The notes under the pieces: generated by a model
The model's database searches: none
What the model was told of the DNA's origin: nothing
What the model saw: the letters and a program-made list of their open reading frames with translations, nothing else
Shown here: positions 59,240 to 64,000 of the stretch, piece by piece
Numbering within the stretch: position 1 is the first letter of the stretch
Layout of the letters: every line of letters starts with the position of its first letter
Position numbers and translations under genes: made by a program
Assembly: GCF_029688865.1 (NCBI RefSeq)
Contig: NZ_JARUKV010000013.1
Span: forward strand, 1 to 64,000
Direction of reading: 5' to 3'
DNA length: 64,000 nt
Source of the DNA: Natronococcus sp. A-GB7
GTDB lineage: Archaea; Halobacteriota; Halobacteria; Halobacteriales; Natrialbaceae

Positions 59240-60419
59240 GGTTCGGGAGTCGTGTCGCCTGGTACAGCCTGGCGGTCATCGTGGTCGGATCCGGCGTGTT
59301 CCGGGCCAGCCGCGACGACGCCGGATCGTAACAGCGGGTCAGCTGCCGGGACACCCACCGCGCCTGCTCCTCGCGGGACGGATCTCCGTCGAACACCTCG
59401 AGGACGTACGGCACCTCGAACCCGGGCGGGTTGTAGGGGTAGCCGTACTCGTTGTCCTCGAGCGCGGCCGCGTACGTCTCCGAGCGCATGTACGACAGCG
59501 CCGCCTCGAACGTCTCGCTGCTCCAGAACGGATCCTCGGGGTAGACCTCCCCGAGAAGGGCGAACGCGTACATGTTGAAGGAGTGGTAGCCGATCGCCTT
59601 CTCGCGCATCGCCGATCGACGCAGTGGCGCCCGACGGACGGGAAACGCCGGATGATCGACGATATCTCGGAGGAGCTGAACCTCGGTGAGTCCGCTCCGG
59701 CCGATCGTCATCAGGAAAAAGAGGCGTCCGCGTTCGTCGACCCGGAGCACCCGGAGACGCCGGGCGAGCGACTGGTTGGCGTCGACCGCGTGAGTAATCA
59801 GACCGTCGGGGTAGAGTCCGACGTTCCGCGGGACGTTGTCGAGGAACCGTCGCACCCTGCGATCCACTTCGGGCACGTTTCCGCACGAGCGCGAGAGGAG
59901 CGCTCCGGCGGCGGCGAACCATAGCTGGTGGTTGAACGTTCCGTCGAGCGACAGCACCGTTCCGTCGATCTCGACGCGCTTCCAGAGTCCCAGTTCGTCG
60001 TCGAACGGGTGCGCGAGAAACACCGTACGTGCGACCTCGGCGGGCCTCGGGTCCTCGAGCGCCGCGGCGGCGGCCGCCAGCGCCTCGATCGTCCACGCCT
60101 GTCCGATGAGGCCGTTACAGCCGTTCTTTTTCGGTTCGGTTCGGTGGTGAAAGGTTGCCGATCCGGGACGAGCCTCCTCGCCGAGCAGGTAGCCCGTCGC
60201 GTCGGTCGCGGCCTCGAGGTATCGGTCGTCGTCGGTAGTGTCGTAGGCGTGCAGGAACGTCACCAGCCAGTGGCTGGTGTTCCGGACCGGCGTCTCGGGG
60301 TCGTGGTAGGGACCGTTGTGTCCCGGCGGCATCGAGCCGTCGGGACGCTGCGTTTCGACCGCGCGGCGGGCGGCTCCTTCGATAACGTCGTAGAGGTCTA
60401 TGTGATCGTTCGAACTCAT
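59208..60419 (-). CDS. AglQ-like (alpha/alpha) toroid protein
   Basis: The product is 403 residues. Repeated helical pairs with aromatic loops (NTSHWLVTFLHAYDTTDDDR, GCNGLIGQAWTIEALAAAAA, LDGTFNHQLWFAAAGALLSR, GYHSFNMYAFALLGEVYPED) give the alpha/alpha-barrel layout of glycoside hydrolases and of the haloarchaeal agl cluster protein AglQ. In Haloferax AglQ takes part in N-glycan assembly. The catalytic residues are not assigned. CTAGs lie upstream. Confidence 0.8.
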   Translation of the reverse strand: MSSNDHIDLYDVIEGAARRAVETQRPDGSMPPGHNGPYHDPETPVRNTSHWLVTFLHAYDTTDDDRYLEAATDATGYLLGEEARPGSATFHHRTEPKKNGCNGLIGQAWTIEALAAAAAALEDPRPAEVARTVFLAHPFDDELGLWKRVEIDGTVLSLDGTFNHQLWFAAAGALLSRSCGNVPEVDRRVRRFLDNVPRNVGLYPDGLITHAVDANQSLARRLRVLRVDERGRLFFLMTIGRSGLTEVQLLRDIVDHPAFPVRRAPLRRSAMREKAIGYHSFNMYAFALLGEVYPEDPFWSSETFEAALSYMRSETYAAALEDNEYGYPYNPPGFEVPYVLEVFDGDPSREEQARWVSRQLTRCYDPASSRLARNTPDPTTMTARLYQATRLPNLRVRASRAAP

Positions 60420-60721
60420 GGATTGAGCGAGAACCTGACGTCGACCCGCGCGTCCATAAGTGGTCGTAGCCGCTAGTAGCGAGTTCGGACAACGGATCTC
60501 AGGCCAGCCACCCGGATCCGAGCGCTAGTACTAGGAAGCTGCTCGACTCGCCGGAATCGCTTCGATCGGAAGCGCACGAGTCGCAGCTTCGATCGGAACT
60601 CCCCGGAAAATCCCCGTCGGTCGCCGACTCGAGTGACCGTTCGACGATCCACTCCATCGCTCGGTACTCGGACACTAGGAAAACGCTTTTGCGCTCCAGT
60701 CGCCCACACGATAGAACCGTC
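60420..60721. promoter_or_regulatory. Divergent regulatory region with CTAGs
   Basis: This region is 302 bp between the divergent AglQ-like and DUF457 genes. CTAG occurs at 60473, 60525, 60531 and 60675, including the tandem GCTAGTACTAGG. A partial inverted repeat (CTTCGATCGGAAG, then CTTCGATCGGAAC) lies around 60560-60605. No gene is visible. Confidence 0.45.
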
Positions 60722-61351
60722 ATGATGCCCTGGGAACACGCGATCGTGGGCTATCTCGGTTACTCGGTTTTCGTTCACGTCATCTATCGAGATACTCCGA
60801 CGAGCAGGGAGACGCTCGTCGTCGTCTTCGCTTCGGTGCTGCCCGATCTGATCGACAAACCGTTGGCCTGGGAGTTCGGCGTGTTTTCCAGCGGCTACGC
60901 GATCGGACACTCGATTTTCTTCGCGGTCCCGCTCTCGATCGCCGCCGGTTTGGTCGCCTCGGCTCGAGGTCGGCCCCGATACGGGTTGGCGTTCGGGATC
61001 GGCTATCTTCTCCATCTTCCGGCCGACGTGTTGCCGACCCAGCTGCGTACCGGTCGGTCTCCGGTTTATCGAATCATCTGGCCGTTTCAACCGGACGAGA
61101 ACGACGGAGAGACGGGAACCACGGGAGAAAGCGACGACTCCGGGTTCGCGGAGACGTTCTTCGAGAACATCACGGAGTACGCACTCTACGTCAGCCAGTC
61201 GCCCGAGTCACCGTACACGTGGCTCGTCGTGGGGCTGCCGATACTCGGCGTACTGCTGTGGATCTACGACGGAATGCCGGTCGGGCGCGAGATCTATCTC
61301 CTCCTCCGTCGGACGACGCGGATCGTCTCGCGGTTCGTTCACCGCGAGTAA
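60722..61351 (+). CDS. DUF457/YdjM-type membrane-bound metal-dependent hydrolase
   Basis: The product is 209 residues (the ATG at 60725 is equally possible). It has the family pattern PWEHAIVGYLGYSVFVHVIY, SVLPDLIDKPLAWEFGVFSS GYAIGHSIFFAVPL and YGLAFGIGYLLHLPADVLPT: conserved Glu/His/Asp residues at the ends of helices. About four transmembrane segments are seen. The substrate is unknown; relatives occur in archaeal glycosylation islands. Confidence 0.82.
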   Translation: MMPWEHAIVGYLGYSVFVHVIYRDTPTSRETLVVVFASVLPDLIDKPLAWEFGVFSSGYAIGHSIFFAVPLSIAAGLVASARGRPRYGLAFGIGYLLHLPADVLPTQLRTGRSPVYRIIWPFQPDENDGETGTTGESDDSGFAETFFENITEYALYVSQSPESPYTWLVVGLPILGVLLWIYDGMPVGREIYLLLRRTTRIVSRFVHRE

Positions 61352-61480
61352 GAAGAGGAGTCGTCACAGTTCGTCGTTCGACGGCCGATCCGTCCGGCTC
61401 GGGGTCCGGGACAGGTAGACGAACGAACGGGTGGCAAAACGCTGAAGTAGATTGACGGACTCCTCCACGAGTAACCGTGA

Positions 61481-61657
61481 CAACGGGGCGCAACGTACCA
61501 CCGCCGATCGACTAGCTCGGATCCGCTGGTCGGGATCGACGGCGGCCCAACGCCGATACCGTCCGGAGTCGGCGAAACGGGTACCGCTGTGCTCGTCGAT
61601 GACGCCGCCACCGAAGAGATGCCCTCGAAAATCACGACGAAAGGAACTAACAGATGA
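61481..61657 (+). pseudogene. Startless coding-like fragment before the ATP-grasp gene
   Basis: An open stretch of 58 codons without an ATG in the usual place encodes STSSDPLVGIDGGPTPIPSG, then VGETGTAVLVDDAATEEMPS and KITTKGTNR. Its stop overlaps the ATG of the ATP-grasp gene (ATGA, 61654-61657), as between true coupled genes. A GTG in AVLVDD could start a 22-residue peptide. It is either the decayed end of a gene or a small carrier peptide. Confidence 0.35.
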
Positions 61658-62865
61658 AACGAGCACTGGTCCTGGACGGACGGACGCTATCGAGTCTCGC
61701 GGTGTGCAGGTCGCTGGGCCGACGAGGGTACTCGGTTCACTGCGGTGATACCTTCGACTGGAACCTCACGAGGTTTTCCAAGTACGTCGCTGAATCGATC
61801 ACCTACCCGTCGGCCCAAGACCGACCGACCGATTTCATCGAGGTACTGCTCGAGCGGGTGCGCAGTGTCGACTACGACGTCCTGATACCGACTCGGGACG
61901 CGACGACCCAACGGATAGCCGAACACCGGGAGCAGTTCGAACGCTTCACGAACCTGTACGTGGCGGAGCCCGACGTGATGGATCGGTTTATGGACAAGGG
62001 CGAGACGATCAAACTCGCCTCTACCATAGGGACGCCGGTTCCACCGACGTACTTTCCGGAACGGATCGACGTCGATTCGATAGCATCCGAGGTTTCCTAC
62101 CCCGCACTGATCAGACCTCGGCGAAGTTCCGGTTCGCGGGGCATCAGACGGGTCGACTCTCCCGACGAACTCCGCAGCGAGTACCCCTCGATAGCGTCCG
62201 AGTACGGCACGCCCATCATTCAGGAGTTCATCGAAAAAACCGGCTACACTACCGCGTGTGTCCTGTTAGATGACAACCAGAACGAAATCGCATCCTTCTC
62301 GTACGAACGGGTGAAGGAGTACCCGCTCAGTGGCGGTCCGACGGTCGTCGGAGTGAGTACGGACGATGCTCGAGCGAAGCAGTTCGCAATCGACCTTCTC
62401 GAGGAAGCGGGGTGGAAGGGTCCCGCCGAAGTCGAGTTCATCATCGACGAGGACGGACGACCACGTCTCCTCGAGGTGAACCCGAGGTTCTGGATGCCGG
62501 TTCACCTCGCGGTCGTTTCCGGCGTCGACTTTCCGTATCTCGTCGCGGAACTGGCTCAGAACAATCCGGTAAATCGCCACGAGAGGTACGACACCGGAGT
62601 CACGTACCGATGGGTGCTTCCGAACGAGATACTCCGTCTCATCGATTCCGGCGACAGGGTTCCCGACTTCGTCGACATGGTCCGGTTTTGGGACGGGACG
62701 GTCTGCTACGGTGTTCTCTCGGCTACCGACCCCTCTCCCGTGGTCGGAACCGCCGTACAGAGCGTCCAGTTCTTGCTGGATAGGGACAAAAGGGACGCGG
62801 TCTTGAATCGTGACACGAGCGGAGGTACCGCCGAGGCCGCGAGAGCCCCGTCGAGAAAGCAGTAG
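61654..62865 (+). CDS. ATP-grasp ligase (CarB-like), second copy
   Basis: The 403-residue protein has a pre-ATP-grasp domain (MKRALVLDGRTLSSLAVCRS) and ATP-grasp motifs: YPALIRPRRSSGSRGIRRV, YGTPIIQEFIEKTGYTTACV, KGPAEVEFIIDEDGRPRLLE and VNPRFWMPVHLAV. It has the same size and order as 1445-2665. It forms an acyl phosphate and joins it to an amine or thiol. Its neighbours are a DUF457 protein and a formyltransferase-like protein, so an aminoacyl or acyl modification of an amino sugar is a reasonable inference. Confidence 0.87.
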   Translation: MKRALVLDGRTLSSLAVCRSLGRRGYSVHCGDTFDWNLTRFSKYVAESITYPSAQDRPTDFIEVLLERVRSVDYDVLIPTRDATTQRIAEHREQFERFTNLYVAEPDVMDRFMDKGETIKLASTIGTPVPPTYFPERIDVDSIASEVSYPALIRPRRSSGSRGIRRVDSPDELRSEYPSIASEYGTPIIQEFIEKTGYTTACVLLDDNQNEIASFSYERVKEYPLSGGPTVVGVSTDDARAKQFAIDLLEEAGWKGPAEVEFIIDEDGRPRLLEVNPRFWMPVHLAVVSGVDFPYLVAELAQNNPVNRHERYDTGVTYRWVLPNEILRLIDSGDRVPDFVDMVRFWDGTVCYGVLSATDPSPVVGTAVQSVQFLLDRDKRDAVLNRDTSGGTAEAARAPSRKQ

Positions 62866-63003
62866 TCTCCACGAGTGGAGCGTGAGGAACCCCGTTCGAG
62901 TTCCGCATTCGGCACACGTGCGCTTCCTCCGACCTTCCATCGAAGCGTCTCAGCGTTGGTAGACGGGAGGCGTGCGGTGTCGGAACCCCCCGTGCTCGAG
63001 CGA

Positions 63004-63876
63004 TCAACGCGTCGAGAGGCTCGAGCCGGCTCTCCCCTTCACGTTCTTGAGGAGCGTCCGACCGGCAAACGAGATGCTCTGACGGGACTGTGTCGGATAG
63101 TACGGTCCGAGCGAGTCGGGCTCTACCGGTTCGAACGACGGGTCGCGGAGGTTCTCGAGGCCTTCGACGAGGACCGTCGGAAACAGATCGTAGACGTTCT
63201 CGTAGGCCTCCCAGAGCGTCGGACACTCCGTGACGTCGGTTTCGCCGCAGGCGACGATCCTTCCGCCGTCGATCTCTTCGGTCAGCTGCTGGAGCGTGAC
63301 GCCGATGGTGTCGCGGTCGTCGATCCAGGCCTGGGGTGTTCCGAGCCCGCGGTATCGTCTGATATCTGCCGGGTGGAAGCTCAAAACACCGTACTCGGGT
63401 GCGCTGAGAACGTCACCCGCGATCAATCCGAACCCGAATCTGACGGCTACGTCGCAGTTTGCCTCGATCAGATCGACCGTCGGAGAGGGGAGCTCGATCC
63501 AGTTCCCATCCGTGATCGGCGTTACGTGGCGAATCTCTGCATCCGAAAAGCAGGAGACGGCCTCTACGGGAACGCGGTTCGTGGACGGAAAGTCGGCCCC
63601 GAACTGTTCGGTGATCTTCTTTTCGGCGTACACGAGCGCCCACGCTCGTTCGCGGAGAAGGTAGTTGGTGAAAGCCCGAACAGTTGCGAAGCCGATTCGC
63701 CCGTTCGCCGCGCTCGCCTTCAACTCAGGGTCGATATCGGGAGCGTCCGGGTTACTGACGACAACGAGGGAGATGTCGATCCCGAGTTCGGCAACTGCGT
63801 TCTCGAGGGATCGAACCTGATACGCTCTCAGATACGGATCGGCAAGCACACAGAGGTCGTTTGGGGCAGAGGTCAT
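63004..63876 (-). CDS. Formyltransferase-family protein (sugar N-formyltransferase-like)
   Basis: The product is 290 residues from ATG 63876 (a GTG at 63900 is possible). The formyltransferase domain is recognisable: GVLSFHPADIRRYRGLGTPQ AWIDDRDTIGVTLQQLTEEI DGGRIVA, with the HP...RYRG block and the Asp of EIDGG. The family usually has Asn two residues before the His (NxHPS); here it is Ser (SFH), so activity may be altered. Sugar formyltransferases use 10-formyl-THF to formylate amino sugars. CTAG occurs at 63935 upstream. Confidence 0.78.
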   Translation of the reverse strand: MTSAPNDLCVLADPYLRAYQVRSLENAVAELGIDISLVVVSNPDAPDIDPELKASAANGRIGFATVRAFTNYLLRERAWALVYAEKKITEQFGADFPSTNRVPVEAVSCFSDAEIRHVTPITDGNWIELPSPTVDLIEANCDVAVRFGFGLIAGDVLSAPEYGVLSFHPADIRRYRGLGTPQAWIDDRDTIGVTLQQLTEEIDGGRIVACGETDVTECPTLWEAYENVYDLFPTVLVEGLENLRDPSFEPVEPDSLGPYYPTQSRQSISFAGRTLLKNVKGRAGSSLSTR

Positions 63877-64000
63877 GCGTCGTGCAACTCGCTGGTTCAC
63901 CGCTGCGTATATAGAGATTGCAGCGTCCGCACGACTAGTACCGACGAAAGCGAATTACCGGATCGCAGGACAGCTGCCCCGGTACGTTGCAGTTATAAAT
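63877..64000. other. Window edge, upstream region
   Basis: This is the 5' region of the formyltransferase-like gene. It contains CGACTAGTACCGACG (63931-63945) and an AT-rich GTATATAGAG at about 63907-63916, a possible TATA box for the leftward gene. The window ends in GTTATAAAT. Confidence 0.4.

Overview
The window is chromosomal DNA of a halophilic archaeon (class Halobacteria). It is GC-rich, its proteins are very acidic, and it has Tat-type secretion signals, many leaderless promoters with a TATA-like box about 27 nt upstream of the start, and tight ATGA/GTGA gene overlaps. The gene set is that of a surface-polysaccharide / protein-glycosylation island with many accessory systems. I see no rRNA, tRNA or CRISPR array.

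Layout. 1-6.2 kb: two paralogous exported polysaccharide-lyase-like proteins around an ATP-grasp ligase, then a large polytopic membrane protein. 6.4-7.8 kb: two small unknown genes, a gene fragment and structured repeats. 7.98-14.27 kb: a RiPP locus resembling lasso-peptide loci. It has an ABC exporter, a PqqD-type leader-binding protein (B1), a transglutaminase-like leader peptidase (B2), three short precursor genes with near-identical leaders, an HPr-kinase-like protein and a nucleotidyltransferase. No asparagine-synthetase-like cyclase is present. One precursor core is 19 consecutive glycines. The precursor unit is repeated three times, and decayed kinase and B2 copies lie between the repeats. 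14.36-21.2 kb: a rearranged partial copy of the DUF4350/MoxR/DUF58/DUF4129/DUF1616 cluster found complete at 45.4-54.5 kb. Here a FemAB-like transferase, a flippase and a proline dehydrogenase take the place of the missing members.

21.8-41.8 kb is the most unusual part: an epimerase, a beta-helix surface protein, ParB-like proteins, a flippase, and a chain of overlapping genes (28.0-37.1 kb). Three proteins in that chain, and the beta-helix protein before it, share an N-terminal coiled coil plus twin-arginine hydrophobic segment. Others carry trimeric-adhesin/tail-fibre-like VGxxAG repeats, and three are divergent PHP-like proteins. The chain ends with a zinc-ribbon/methyltransferase/kinase fusion whose architecture recalls the O-antigen capping enzyme WbdD. 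A membrane protein and a GT4 glycosyltransferase follow. 41.8-45.2 kb is a sugar operon (UDP-sugar dehydrogenase, GT2, polysaccharide deacetylase). 54.5-63.9 kb holds further agl-type genes: nucleotidyltransferase, winged-helix protein, DUF354 glycosyltransferase-like protein, AglQ-like protein, DUF457 membrane protein, a second ATP-grasp ligase and a formyltransferase-like protein.

Taken together, the sugar genes would make activated acidic or amino sugars, assemble and flip glycans, trim or cap them, and display fibrous proteins at the surface. The RiPP locus would export small glycine-rich peptides. Tandem CTAG tetranucleotides recur in intergenic regions, and IS200/IS605-like hairpins sit at several gene ends.
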